From Chitinophagales bacterium (GTDB lineage: Bacteria; Bacteroidota; Bacteroidia; Chitinophagales; UBA2359), in assembly GCA_020636475.1 (NCBI GenBank), contig JACJXU010000006.1, forward strand, positions 1 to 64,000: DNA of 64,000 bases, given 5' to 3'. This document shows positions 43,151-52,013 of the stretch, piece after piece; within the stretch, counting starts at the first letter, position 1, and the number at the start of each line of letters is the position of its first letter. Below the pieces are notes generated by a model, which had not been told where the DNA came from, did no database searches, and saw nothing but the letters and a program-made list of their open reading frames with translations. Both the position numbers and the translations under genes were made by a program.

Positions 43151-44104
43151 CTACTCCAAAAATGGTTGAAAAAACGCTACCATTTTTTGCACCGCATCTG
43201 TCGATTGTGTCGCATCAAAACCATGAAAGGCGAAATATTCGTAGTATTCGTTGGTAACGTTTAGCCCATTGAGCTTGTTGCGAAACCATTGGCTTTGATA
43301 AACAGGTACTATAGGGTCTAAACTTCCATGAAAAATAATAGTTGGCTGACTGCTTTCGCTTACTTGCAAATAAGGACTTACATTGGCATAAGCGGTAGAG
43401 TCCCAAGGCTGTCCAACATATTCGGTAATAATATCGCTCACATTGGCTCCCAACCAAAGATTAAAACTACTATACCAAGCCCAATCGTTGATAATGCTGG
43501 GCCCAAAAATATTACCTACACATTCAATATTATGGTAGTCGTTGTATTTATAAGCATAAATCATCGCCAACTGTCCGCCGGCACTGGCTCCTACAATACC
43601 CATTTTTTCCGAAATATGGTAAGTATCTTTTTTAGCCAAAACATCGCCGATAGCAGCTTTTATATCCTGCATTATTTCGGCGTGGTGAATATTGTTGGCA
43701 TTGCTTGCCAAGCGATAGTTCAGATTCACAATGGCTACGTTTTTCCATTTGTTTTGTATTAGTTGGATATATGGGTTAAAATCCTCCTTTTGTCCGGCTT
43801 TCCACGCGCCGCCGTGTATCATCAAAATGACAGGTGTGCTATCGCTTCTGCCTTCCGGTAGATAAATGTCGTATTTTTGCTCTTCGTCAGTACCATAACT
43901 AACATTTAGTAGCGTAGTGTCGGTCAAATCGCTGGTAGCGGTAGTGTCGTTGGTATTGTTATTATGGGTGGGCGGAGTGGTTTCTTTGGTGCAAGAACTC
44001 AATGCACCCAAAAAAACAAACAATACAAACAAAGTATTGAAAAAATAAGCCAAAATACTGCCGCGTTGAACAGTTGATGAATTGTTTTTTGAGTTTGATA
44101 ACAT
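43151..44104 (-). CDS. Alpha/beta-hydrolase (carboxylesterase-like) lipoprotein
   Basis: A 317-residue lipoprotein esterase. The signal sequence ends FVFLGALSSC with lipidated Cys38, followed by a Thr/Asn-rich linker. The hydrolase domain has the oxyanion motif HGGAW at 97-101, the nucleophile elbow GASAG at 172-176 (Ser174), Asp263 (SLDPIVP) and His294 (FHGF), a complete catalytic triad. This matches the BD-FAE/esterase-lipase group that removes acyl groups, often from polysaccharides. The substrate is unknown. It is convergent with the propeller array (25-bp gap) and faces left. Confidence 0.85.
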   Translation of the reverse strand: MLSNSKNNSSTVQRGSILAYFFNTLFVLFVFLGALSSCTKETTPPTHNNNTNDTTATSDLTDTTLLNVSYGTDEEQKYDIYLPEGRSDSTPVILMIHGGAWKAGQKEDFNPYIQLIQNKWKNVAIVNLNYRLASNANNIHHAEIMQDIKAAIGDVLAKKDTYHISEKMGIVGASAGGQLAMIYAYKYNDYHNIECVGNIFGPSIINDWAWYSSFNLWLGANVSDIITEYVGQPWDSTAYANVSPYLQVSESSQPTIIFHGSLDPIVPVYQSQWFRNKLNGLNVTNEYYEYFAFHGFDATQSTDAVQKMVAFFQPFLE

Positions 44105-44208
44105 AATTGGAGAGTTTTATTGAATAGTTGAAAAACGGTATTGCTATTTATATGTTGTAAAATTAAAAATTTAAATCCCGCAAATTCATTGCAACATATT
44201 GGCTTACA

Positions 44209-44255
44209 AGATTTCTCGTAGCTTTGCTCTGTCGGAATAAGAAATTATTTTTAAG
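44209..44255. repeat. Degenerate dispersed intergenic repeat (partial copy 3)
   Basis: Begins AGATTTCTCGTAGCTTTGCT and continues to AAATTATTTTTAAG; it matches the right half of the element at 12620-12714 over about 45 bp. It sits at the 3' end of the DinB-like gene and overlaps its stop region slightly. Confidence 0.5.
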
Positions 44256-44742
44256 ACAATATTGTAAGTTTAAATCGCTCAATTTGCCGCCTGTGCCGCA
44301 GTACGTGCACTATCGCATGTTCAAAAAGTTGGTCCACATCGTACTGTTGTCCCCAGCGTGCAGTTATTTTTTTCTCGGGCAGATGCTCCACCAAACGCAA
44401 GTTCGGATAATCCTCGAACAAGGCTTCATTAAAAGCAAACATTTCTTGCAGTGCAGTTTGGTAATCGCTGGCACTATTTAGGAAAATTTTTTCTTTGTAT
44501 TCGATAGTTTCGCCCAAGTGTTTTCGTATGATAATGACGTAGGTGTAGCCACTTTGCACCACGTGCGTCAAAATACTTTGTATCGATTGGCAGTCAGTAT
44601 CTTTTGTTGTGCTATCTACCACTTGCTGCAATTCCTCCGGCGATAGCGCACGTATCACTTCTATGAGTTCGCGCAATGCTTTTTCGTATTCATCTAATAG
44701 CGCGCCTATTGCGCCATTGGGTCTAAATGTTTTGGGGTTCAT
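44251..44742 (-). CDS. DinB-like protein
   Basis: A 163-residue soluble protein with the four-helix DinB pattern: a helix 1 with LLDEYEKALRELIEVI, a histidine in SILTHVVQSGYTYV (helix 2), and the C-terminal HAIVHVLRHRRQIERF in which two or three histidines spaced about three or four apart could complete a metal site. DinB/YfiT-like proteins are putative metal-dependent hydrolases or thiol transferases; the substrate of this one cannot be predicted. There is no signal peptide. Same strand as the esterase but separated by 146 bp with an AT-rich gap. Confidence 0.75.
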   Translation of the reverse strand: MNPKTFRPNGAIGALLDEYEKALRELIEVIRALSPEELQQVVDSTTKDTDCQSIQSILTHVVQSGYTYVIIIRKHLGETIEYKEKIFLNSASDYQTALQEMFAFNEALFEDYPNLRLVEHLPEKKITARWGQQYDVDQLFEHAIVHVLRHRRQIERFKLTILS

Positions 44743-44830
44743 TTTACTGTGTATAAATCACAATGGTTTAACTATTTACAAACAACGTAACTATCTATAT
44801 TTTACACCTCCATAGATAGTTCTCCATTTT

Positions 44831-45307
44831 TCAAAAAGTCATCGAAAGTCCAAGGCTGTTTACACCAGCAAACACCTTAAACACAGGCTTTGGTTTGTAA
44901 AAAGAACTCGAAGACAGCGAGTCATTATAGGCATCTACGGCTTTTAAAAATTTTTTATTACTTGATGTCGTGAACATCATACTAACAACGGATAGGCATA
45001 GACCAATTGCAAGCATATCTCTATTAGCGTTATTTCGGAACAAATTTACGACTTCATATCCAACAATAAACCCTCCCGGTACGCCTAAAAATAATCCGGC
45101 ACCTTTAGCAGTTTTTGCTTCATAAAATAAATCCGAAGATTCTGGATTCGAAGCTAATATTCTTGCTAATTCGTTATTTTTTAGAATTGTGTTGTTTTGA
45201 ATAAATTTATATTTTCCGCCTGACTTCTGTACTATAATTTCTTGGGCATAAGAAACACTTGTCGCCATGAACAACACACAAACCAAGTACGTAAGAATTT
45301 TTTTCAT
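44831..45307 (-). CDS. Uncharacterised exported/membrane protein
   Basis: Not recognised. A 158-residue protein with a signal peptide (LTYLVCVLFMATSVSYAQ) and, in the mature part, two hydrophobic segments (GAGLFLGVPGGFIVGYEVVNLF and MLAIGLCLSVVSMMF) that resemble a small glycine-rich membrane hairpin. The segment ending NNELARILASNPESS before them and a C-terminal FKVFAGVNSLGLSMTF that could be an outer-membrane-type terminal strand (final Phe) are the only other marks. Proteins of this layout are common and unnamed in Bacteroidota. Confidence 0.6.
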   Translation of the reverse strand: MKKILTYLVCVLFMATSVSYAQEIIVQKSGGKYKFIQNNTILKNNELARILASNPESSDLFYEAKTAKGAGLFLGVPGGFIVGYEVVNLFRNNANRDMLAIGLCLSVVSMMFTTSSNKKFLKAVDAYNDSLSSSSFYKPKPVFKVFAGVNSLGLSMTF

Positions 45308-45418
45308 AATGAGTCAAAATTTTTGATGAATTAAATATTATTTTACGTTCAAAAATAATGTAATATATCTAAAATTCACTACACAAAGTGTTTTTTTTAA
45401 AATACATAGAAATTTCGC

Positions 45419-46033
45419 TTAGACATTTTCCAAAACATCGGCAACCGACCGCCACATTTGCGCGCGTGCGGCATGTATCTCTTTTTTCGGTATCCATTTT
45501 GCCCATTCAATACCTTCCTCTGTTTGTGGCTTTGGGCTTTCGTTTCCTGCGGCATACATTTCAAACCAGTAAGTGGTTTTGAGTAGCCGTTTGTTTTTGT
45601 GCCAATAGCTGTGCAAAGTATAAGGCTGAAAACGCGGATAAACTGCCATACTTCTTATCAATGCCAGTTGTTCAATACTCGTTTCTTCGCGCACTTCGCG
45701 CAAAGCAGTTTCTCTAATACCCTCGTTGGCTTCGATTTTTCCTTTGGGCAAATCCCATTTTTGTAAGCGATAAATAATAAGAATTTCCCCCAAACGATTG
45801 GAAACTACGCCCCCTGCGGCAAAAATATCGTGGCAATGTTGCTTCAATGCAACTAACGGCGACACGTTTTCGGCAAAAACAACCGCAAAATCTTGCGCAC
45901 TTTTGTTGTTTTCTATGTCTTGCAAAAATGTTTCAAAATGCTGGTCGTAGTGTACAATTATTGTACCTTTGGGAGGCGTAATTCCTTGATTGAGTAAAAA
46001 AACTTTATGCTCATTTATATACACACAATTCAT
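45419..46033 (-). CDS. NUDIX hydrolase
   Basis: A 204-residue NUDIX protein from ATG 46033 (MNCVYINEHKVFLLN); an upstream in-frame ATG at 46126 would run into pyrE and is rejected. The NUDIX box reads GKIEANEGIRETALREVREETSI, shown here as G-x5-E-x7-REVREE (positions about 118-140), with Ser in place of the usual Gly near its end. The N-terminal 75 residues are a separate small domain (VHYDQHFETFLQDIE) of unknown role seen in other Bacteroidota NUDIX proteins. It hydrolyses a nucleoside diphosphate linked to X; substrate unknown. It diverges from pyrE with only 8 bp between the start codons. Confidence 0.87.
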   Translation of the reverse strand: MNCVYINEHKVFLLNQGITPPKGTIIVHYDQHFETFLQDIENNKSAQDFAVVFAENVSPLVALKQHCHDIFAAGGVVSNRLGEILIIYRLQKWDLPKGKIEANEGIRETALREVREETSIEQLALIRSMAVYPRFQPYTLHSYWHKNKRLLKTTYWFEMYAAGNESPKPQTEEGIEWAKWIPKKEIHAARAQMWRSVADVLENV

Positions 46034-46041
46034 ATAAAATA

Positions 46042-46686
46042 ATGATTTTTGAACAAAAAACAGCTGTAAAAATAGCACAAGAACTGTTAGCAAAAAAGGC
46101 AGTAGTGCTACAAACCCAATCACCATTTACGTGGGCTTCGGGCTGGAAGTCGCCTATTTACTGCGACAATCGCAAGTTACTGTCTTTTCCCGAAAGCCGC
46201 AATCTTGTAGCGGAGCAGTTTGCCGAGTTGGTAAAAAACAAATTCCCCACAGCCAAAGCGATAGCCGGCGTAGCCACGGCGGGCATTGCGCACGCTTGTC
46301 TGCTTGCCGACCGCTTGCAACTGCCTATGGTTTACGTACGCGCAACTGCCAAAGGGCACGGTTTGCAAAATGCTGTTGAGGGTGTTTTGGATACAAAAAC
46401 GCCTTATGTAGTGGTAGAAGATTTGATTTCGACCGGAGGCAGCACTTTGGCAGCGGTAGGAGCACTGCGCCAAGCCGGAGCCGAAGTTTTGGGCGCAGTA
46501 GCTATTTTTTCGTACCAGTTTCCGCAAGCCGAGCGCGCCTTTGCAGCGGCAAATTGCCCTTTTTATACTTTGAGCGATTACGTACATCTGTTAGAAATGG
46601 CGCGCGCAAACAACTATATTTCTGCCGATGAAATAAATACCTTATTGCAGTGGCGCGAAGCACCGGATTTGTGGCAACAAGCATAA
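46042..46686 (+). CDS. pyrE: Orotate phosphoribosyltransferase
   Basis: Makes orotidine 5'-phosphate from orotate and PRPP, the fifth step of UMP synthesis. The 214-residue length is normal. The PRPP-binding motif VVVEDLISTGGS lies at about residues 123-134, the WASGWKSPIYCDNR substrate segment at about 31-44, and GVATAGIAHA at 76-85. The start at 46042 leaves 8 bp to the divergent NUDIX start. A second pyrimidine-pathway-like gene (dihydroorotase-like) is 8 kb away on the other strand, so the pathway is not an operon here. Confidence 0.96.
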   Translation: MIFEQKTAVKIAQELLAKKAVVLQTQSPFTWASGWKSPIYCDNRKLLSFPESRNLVAEQFAELVKNKFPTAKAIAGVATAGIAHACLLADRLQLPMVYVRATAKGHGLQNAVEGVLDTKTPYVVVEDLISTGGSTLAAVGALRQAGAEVLGAVAIFSYQFPQAERAFAAANCPFYTLSDYVHLLEMARANNYISADEINTLLQWREAPDLWQQA

Positions 46687-46743
46687 TTTTTTGAACTTTT
46701 GAAGGACAAATAGGATTTATTAGGAAACAAAAAACACAAGCCA

Positions 46744-47361
46744 TTGACAAATCTGATTTTCTTTTTGAGTTTTCCGATTATAGCGGGTGCTATAGGCTGG
46801 TTTACGAATTTTATTGCGGTAAAAATGTTGTTTTATCCACAAAATCCTGTAAAGGTGTTGTTTTGGGAAATTCAGGGAATTTTTCCTAAGCGTCATCACG
46901 AACTGGCAGAAAAATTGGCTGACGTGGTTTCGGTAGAACTATTTTCGGTAGCCGATTTGAAAAAACATTTGGCAGATGCCGATTCTATCGAAAAAATTGT
47001 AGTGGGTTTAACGGAGCGATTAGACCATTATTTGGACGTAGAGCTACCGGAAAAGCATCCGTTTATCAATTTTCTTACTTCCAAGAAAACCAAAGACTCG
47101 CTGCGCAATGAAATGGTAGAAAAAATTAGTATCCTTACGCCCGAAATGGTCAATAATTATGTTGAAAACATTCACGAACACATCAATATCAAAAAAATAG
47201 TACACGACAAGGTGTTGAGTTTTTCGGTAGATAAAATGGAAGGAATTTTGCAGGGAATTTTAAGCAAAGAATTTAAGTTTATAGAACTTATTGGCTTGGT
47301 TATTGGCGTAATAGTAGGATTGGTACAAGTGGCGATGATATTGATTCGTGGAGTGTATTAA
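46744..47361 (+). CDS. DUF445 membrane protein
   Basis: A 205-residue protein of the DUF445/YheB type. The N-terminus is a membrane segment with IAGAIGWFTNFIAVKMLF, the family signature, followed by FPKRHHELAEKLADVVS. A soluble helical middle section and a C-terminal membrane segment (LIGLVIGVIVGLVQVAMIL) complete it. Function unknown. No ATG precedes the signature in frame; the start is probably TTG at 46744, 57 bp after pyrE, since the next in-frame ATG (46822) would delete the first membrane segment. Confidence 0.82.
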   Translation: MTNLIFFLSFPIIAGAIGWFTNFIAVKMLFYPQNPVKVLFWEIQGIFPKRHHELAEKLADVVSVELFSVADLKKHLADADSIEKIVVGLTERLDHYLDVELPEKHPFINFLTSKKTKDSLRNEMVEKISILTPEMVNNYVENIHEHINIKKIVHDKVLSFSVDKMEGILQGILSKEFKFIELIGLVIGVIVGLVQVAMILIRGVY

Positions 47362-47555
47362 CCGCCGTGAAAGTGCGAAATGAGCTTAGTATGGCTAACT
47401 AACACCAAAATTATTTGTAGGAAAGTAAAAATTTTAGCAAAAAATTAAGAAAAAAAAATTACAAGTATTGTGAGTTTAACAAAGGTTTTACAAATTTGCC
47501 CCCGAACTAAATAAGTTCATCATTTATTACCCAAAACAGCAAAAACAAACTTTTT

Positions 47556-48155
47556 ATGCAGCAGCTTACCTTTAGAGAATTTTTAAGCCGCAATGAAAAA
47601 GAGCGATTCGATGAAGAAAAAATAAAAAAGCCAATTATAGATGCTTTTTATGCGAAGTATCCTGACGGAAAAATAGACGGCTGGGTTCGTGAAAAACAAA
47701 ACACCTTCGGCGTTTTTTTTCAACAGAAAATTTGGACAAAATACGCCAAGTTTGATGCGGACGCACAGTGGTTGGAAACCATTATTTTTTCGATATCAAA
47801 ACAGTTGCCGCCCTTGGTGCAGGAAGTTTTGGACAAAGAGTACCCCAAAGGCTTTAAGTTGGGCGACTTTCAGACCATTATCAATAAAGACGGTATGCGT
47901 TTTTATGAGATACTCATTAGTTTGAAAGACCGAGATGTGGAGTTGAAAATGGACGCAGAAGGCAATATTTTGAATAACATTAAGTACAATAAATCGAAGG
48001 GAAATATTGAAGACGATGATTTGCCTCACCAAGAAGACGATGACTTGGGCGATGAGGTGATTGATGAAGTAGATGATTCTACGGATGCAGATGACAGCCT
48101 TTATGACGATGACGACTCGCTGGGGTATGATGAAATAGATATGGGAGATGATTAA
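47556..48155 (+). CDS. PepSY-like protein with acidic tail
   Basis: A 199-residue protein without a signal peptide. Residues about 20-140 contain two PepSY/BLIP-like units: KKPIIDAFYAKYPDGKIDGW ... VFFQQK and VQEVLDKEYPKGFKLGDFQTI ... YEILISLKDRDVELKMDAEGNIL, the latter being the usual beta-strand plus DAEGNIL ending. The last 50 residues are almost only Asp, Glu and Ser/Gly (DDDLPHQEDDDLGDE). Function unknown; acidic tails can bind cations or nucleic-acid-mimic surfaces, but nothing here decides. Preceded by about 190 bp of AT-rich intergenic sequence and followed by a strong hairpin. Confidence 0.7.
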   Translation: MQQLTFREFLSRNEKERFDEEKIKKPIIDAFYAKYPDGKIDGWVREKQNTFGVFFQQKIWTKYAKFDADAQWLETIIFSISKQLPPLVQEVLDKEYPKGFKLGDFQTIINKDGMRFYEILISLKDRDVELKMDAEGNILNNIKYNKSKGNIEDDDLPHQEDDDLGDEVIDEVDDSTDADDSLYDDDDSLGYDEIDMGDD

Positions 48156-48196
48156 TGTTTTTTTTCTCCCAATTTTTATACTTTATAAAGAAAATA

Positions 48197-48236
48197 AAAG
48201 CAGTTTGTAACGCATAGAATTACAAACTGCTTTTTT
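48197..48236. terminator. Bidirectional terminator
   Basis: A perfect 14-bp stem (AAAGCAGTTTGTAA and complement) with a 9-base loop and A/T runs both sides, between the convergent PepSY-like and nupC genes. Confidence 0.85.
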
Positions 48237-48243
48237 GTAGTTC

Positions 48244-49536
48244 TTACATCAACATTCCCGCAATAGTTGCCGTAAGCAAGCAAGCTACCGTTCCGCCAAT
48301 AAGCGAAGCAATGCCCAACTCTGCCAAGGTTTTGCGCTGCGAAGGTGCTAAAGTGCCAATACCGCCAATTTGTATGCCGATAGACGAAAAGTTCGAGAAG
48401 CCACACAAAGCATAAGTGGCAATAATAATAGAGCGAGGGTCGGTAATAAGCGAATTGGCTTTCATATTGCCTAAAGAAGCATAGGCAACAAATTCATTGA
48501 TAATTGTTTTTTCGCCCAACAACTGCCCCACGGCAATAATATCGTGCGAAGATACACCAATGAGCCACGCCACAGGCGAAAACAAAATTCCCATTACATA
48601 TTCTAATCGCAAACCGTTAAATCTACCGTTGCTAACTTCACTGATATACTCGTTCAGTCCTGTTTTTGCACCAATAAGGTCGAACAAAATCCCATTTACC
48701 AAAGCCATCAAAGCAATAAAAACCAACAGCATCGCCCCTACATTTACGGCGAGTTTCAGCCCGTCAGTAGTTCCATTGGCAATAGCATCTAACACATTGC
48801 TACCAATTTTGTGTTGCGGCACTTCCACATTTCGGTTAATAGATTCCTGATGATCTTCGGGCATTAATAATTTTGCCGCCACAATAGCCGCCGGAGCCGA
48901 CATAATAGATGCCGAAAGCAAATGCGTGGCAAACATGAGTTGTTGGGTTTCGTCCGTGCCGCCCAGAAAACCTACGTACGCTGCAAATACACCGCCGGCA
49001 ATAGTTGCCATACCGCCGCACATCAGACACATTATTTCGGAGCGGGTCATATTTTCCAAATAAGGCTTCACCACTAAAGGAGCTTCCGTTTGCCCGATAA
49101 AAATATTACTTGCCGCCGCCAAACTCTCCGCACCGGAAATACGCATTGTGCGACTCATTACCCACGCAAAGGCATACACAATGCGCTGCAAAATGCCCAA
49201 GTAATAGAGTAAAGAAGAAAGTGCCGAGAAAAAAACTACCGTAGGCAACACTTGAAAGGCAAAAATATAGCCGAATGTAGTCGTGTCGGTAATTAAGTTA
49301 CCAAACAAAAACTGTGCGCCCGTAGAGGAAAATTTTAAAATAGCGACAAAAAAACTGGAGATAAAGGAGAAAAAAGACTTTACCAAAGGAATTTTGGTAA
49401 TAGATACGGCAAATACAAATTGCAACAAAATACCAATACCTACCAATTTCCAGTCAATCGCCTTTCGGTTTGAACTTAAAAGATAGCAAACAAATATCAA
49501 AAATATTATTCCGATAATTCCACGAATAATGTGCAT
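48244..49536 (-). CDS. nupC: Concentrative nucleoside transporter (NupC family)
   Basis: A 430-residue inner-membrane symporter that imports nucleosides with protons or sodium. Family segments: an N-terminal domain with RKAIDWKLVGIGILLQF, the pore-domain signatures GQTEAPLVVKPYL (about 167-180) and MCGGMATIAGGVFAAYV (about 188-205), and the C-terminal CGFSNFSSIGIQIGGIG. About ten hydrophobic segments are visible. The gene starts 19 bp after the end of the TonB-dependent receptor gene on the same strand, so the two are probably one operon, linking outer- and inner-membrane uptake. Confidence 0.94.
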   Translation of the reverse strand: MHIIRGIIGIIFLIFVCYLLSSNRKAIDWKLVGIGILLQFVFAVSITKIPLVKSFFSFISSFFVAILKFSSTGAQFLFGNLITDTTTFGYIFAFQVLPTVVFFSALSSLLYYLGILQRIVYAFAWVMSRTMRISGAESLAAASNIFIGQTEAPLVVKPYLENMTRSEIMCLMCGGMATIAGGVFAAYVGFLGGTDETQQLMFATHLLSASIMSAPAAIVAAKLLMPEDHQESINRNVEVPQHKIGSNVLDAIANGTTDGLKLAVNVGAMLLVFIALMALVNGILFDLIGAKTGLNEYISEVSNGRFNGLRLEYVMGILFSPVAWLIGVSSHDIIAVGQLLGEKTIINEFVAYASLGNMKANSLITDPRSIIIATYALCGFSNFSSIGIQIGGIGTLAPSQRKTLAELGIASLIGGTVACLLTATIAGMLM

Positions 49537-49555
49537 AATTTTTTTGTTTTAAATA

Positions 49556-51901
49556 TTAAAAATTAACATCGTAGCGCAATGCAAATGCGCGGGGCGCGTC
49601 AATAAGTGCCGGACGCATGGCATAAAGTCGGTTCAAAACATTGTCCACTAAAAAAGTTAACTTCGACCTCTCATTGAGCAAGTACGCACAGCGCACATCA
49701 AATACAACATCTCCCTCATTGTGGATTTGTCTGTAAGTTTTTAAACCCGGCAAAATATCTTCAAAAGACTTATCAATAGCCTCCATAAAACTAAAGTATC
49801 TGCTTGATACCGCAAAACTTACTCTTTTGTAGCCTACTTCAACATCTGCTTTGGCAGTATGTTTGAAGCGATATTTTAATACATTTTTATCGATAGAGGA
49901 GTCTTCGATTTGTTCCTGACTAAAATTTTGATATCTGGGATTAATGTAGGTATAGCCCATCAAAGTTGAGAGAATAACATTGCCTATCTTACCTTGCCCT
50001 GCAATACTTATTTCAGACCCTACTATTTTGGTATCACCCACGTTTCTTGATTGAAATCCAGGTGGAATTTCGACGAAAATAAATTCCAACATATCGCTGT
50101 AGCGCATGTTAAAAAACGAAACATCTACCAAACCTTGCCATTTTGCAATTTTTATGCCTTGTTTAATACCAATTTCCCAACTAAAACCCGTTTCAGACGA
50201 TAAATAAGGATTGCTGTAGATATTGATAGGCCCTATACTCGTTGTAACAAACTTCTCTGCAATAGTAGGAAAACGATAACCTTGTCCAAAGGAAGCACGC
50301 AAAAAGGTAAAGTCAAACACCTGATAATTGGCACCAAAACGAAAAACAGGTTTTGCTTCTGTTTCTAATTTTAAATTAGTATCTGGGTCGCCCAAACTAT
50401 CTACTGCCGTTATAGCATTTGCTTCATAGCGTGCGCCCAAAGAAAGATTTAATCTATTGAACTTTCTATCCGCTTGCGCGTAAATAGCCGTGTTTTTAGA
50501 CCGAAGCGTATTGCCCGACACGTAGATTTCTGAATCGGTAAAATTGGAACTATGGGTAATGCCTGCCGTAAAAGTTAGTTCATTGGCAAATCTTTGCTGA
50601 AACTGGTACTCACCATATAACATTGAACCTACTACATCTTGGTTAGTATCATTGTACGAACCCCTGAAAAAGTAGCGTGTACGAATTTTGTGCGTAACAC
50701 GCTGATTGGGCATATAAGTAAAATAGGGGTCAATGGTATAAATAAAAGTTTTGGTTTGTGGGGTGCGTGAAGCCATTAATGGTTTATAATAATTGTATTC
50801 TGGAATAGTAGCATTAGGAAATCCTAACGCACTATTTCCTCCCCAAATAAACATAGAAGCACTGCGACGAAATTGTACATTTAGGTTAATACCGGCACTC
50901 ATTTTATCATTCAGGCGATAGCGCGTGTTGAGATTTATGCGAAATCGGCGGTAAAAATCTTCCAAACGCCACGAGTCTTGCAATGAAATATTGCTTCCCA
51001 GCACCCAGTCGAGTTTTCCGGAGCGTTGGCTGTGCGAAAAGCTTGCGCCCGCATACGAAGGAACGCGTTTTTCGGGTTCATCTACGCTGCCGCTAATAAG
51101 TGGAAAACCCTTGTAATCCCACCACGCATTGTCTTTATTTTTAGGTTTGGTATAAATGCCCGTGTAAGCAGCAAAATTGGTTTTGGGTGTAGAAGTAGCA
51201 TATTCTGTCCGCAAGTTTATAATCCCGTTTAGCGCAGCCGAACCATACAAAGCCGAAGCCGCTCCCTTTATTATTTCTACCTGCGAAACATTTTCTACAG
51301 GCAAAAAACTCCAGTCGGTATAGCCCGCATCGCCCGAAAGCAAAGGCAAATCGTCCATCATCAGCAAAACCCTGCTGCCCGAACCATACGAATAACCACT
51401 TCCGCCCCGAATATTGGCTTGCCCATCAATAATATTCACGCCCGGCACTTTCTCTAACGATTGGTCAATACTTTGTGCATTGGCACTTTCCACCAAGCGC
51501 GGCTTCAGCACTTCCATCGACACCGTCACTTCTGTAAGCGGCTTCTCGTATTTGCTTTCACTTATTACTACGGTATTCAGCAAAGTGCTTTCCTCTTCCA
51601 AATCAATATTGATGGTTTGGGTTTCGTTTGCAGAAACTTTAATATGTTTGGTTTGGGTGGCAAAACCAATGTAAGTAAATTCGACTTTATAGTCACCGGC
51701 AGGCAAAGCAAGCGAATAATAACCATTTTCATCACTTTGTGTACCTAAAAATGCATCATTTTGTTTATTTTTGGCAGCCACATTTACAAATGGCAGCACA
51801 GAGCCGTCAGTTTGTTGATAAATTGTACCAGAAATGCTTGTTTTTTGCGCCGAGAGATGAAAACCTAAGGCTAAGAAAAAGAAAAAGTAAATAATTTTCA
51901 C
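49556..51901 (-). CDS. TonB-dependent outer-membrane receptor
   Basis: A 781-residue outer-membrane receptor. Signal peptide: FFFFLALGFHLSAQ. A carboxypeptidase-regulatory-like domain comes first (about 20-110: ISGTIYQQTDGSVLPFVNVAAKN ... YKVEFTYIGFATQT), then the plug domain (about 115-235: VPGVNIIDGQANIRGGSGYSYG ... SQVEIIKGAASALYGSAALNGIINL), then the barrel, ending with an aromatic C-terminal residue (ALRYDVNF). It transports a ligand using the TonB energy coupling. The ligand cannot be read from the sequence, but the downstream nucleoside transporter, 19 bp away, makes nucleosides or nucleic-acid breakdown products the first guess. Confidence 0.92.
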   Translation of the reverse strand: MKIIYFFFFLALGFHLSAQKTSISGTIYQQTDGSVLPFVNVAAKNKQNDAFLGTQSDENGYYSLALPAGDYKVEFTYIGFATQTKHIKVSANETQTINIDLEEESTLLNTVVISESKYEKPLTEVTVSMEVLKPRLVESANAQSIDQSLEKVPGVNIIDGQANIRGGSGYSYGSGSRVLLMMDDLPLLSGDAGYTDWSFLPVENVSQVEIIKGAASALYGSAALNGIINLRTEYATSTPKTNFAAYTGIYTKPKNKDNAWWDYKGFPLISGSVDEPEKRVPSYAGASFSHSQRSGKLDWVLGSNISLQDSWRLEDFYRRFRINLNTRYRLNDKMSAGINLNVQFRRSASMFIWGGNSALGFPNATIPEYNYYKPLMASRTPQTKTFIYTIDPYFTYMPNQRVTHKIRTRYFFRGSYNDTNQDVVGSMLYGEYQFQQRFANELTFTAGITHSSNFTDSEIYVSGNTLRSKNTAIYAQADRKFNRLNLSLGARYEANAITAVDSLGDPDTNLKLETEAKPVFRFGANYQVFDFTFLRASFGQGYRFPTIAEKFVTTSIGPINIYSNPYLSSETGFSWEIGIKQGIKIAKWQGLVDVSFFNMRYSDMLEFIFVEIPPGFQSRNVGDTKIVGSEISIAGQGKIGNVILSTLMGYTYINPRYQNFSQEQIEDSSIDKNVLKYRFKHTAKADVEVGYKRVSFAVSSRYFSFMEAIDKSFEDILPGLKTYRQIHNEGDVVFDVRCAYLLNERSKLTFLVDNVLNRLYAMRPALIDAPRAFALRYDVNF

Positions 51902-52013
51902 AGTATAATTTTTTGTAAAAGGTGTAATTTTAGCAAAAATGCGTGCTAATTTATCTAAGTTTTTTTAATAATTTGAATACAATCAATTTTTTTTAAAGCC
52001 AATATCATAAATT

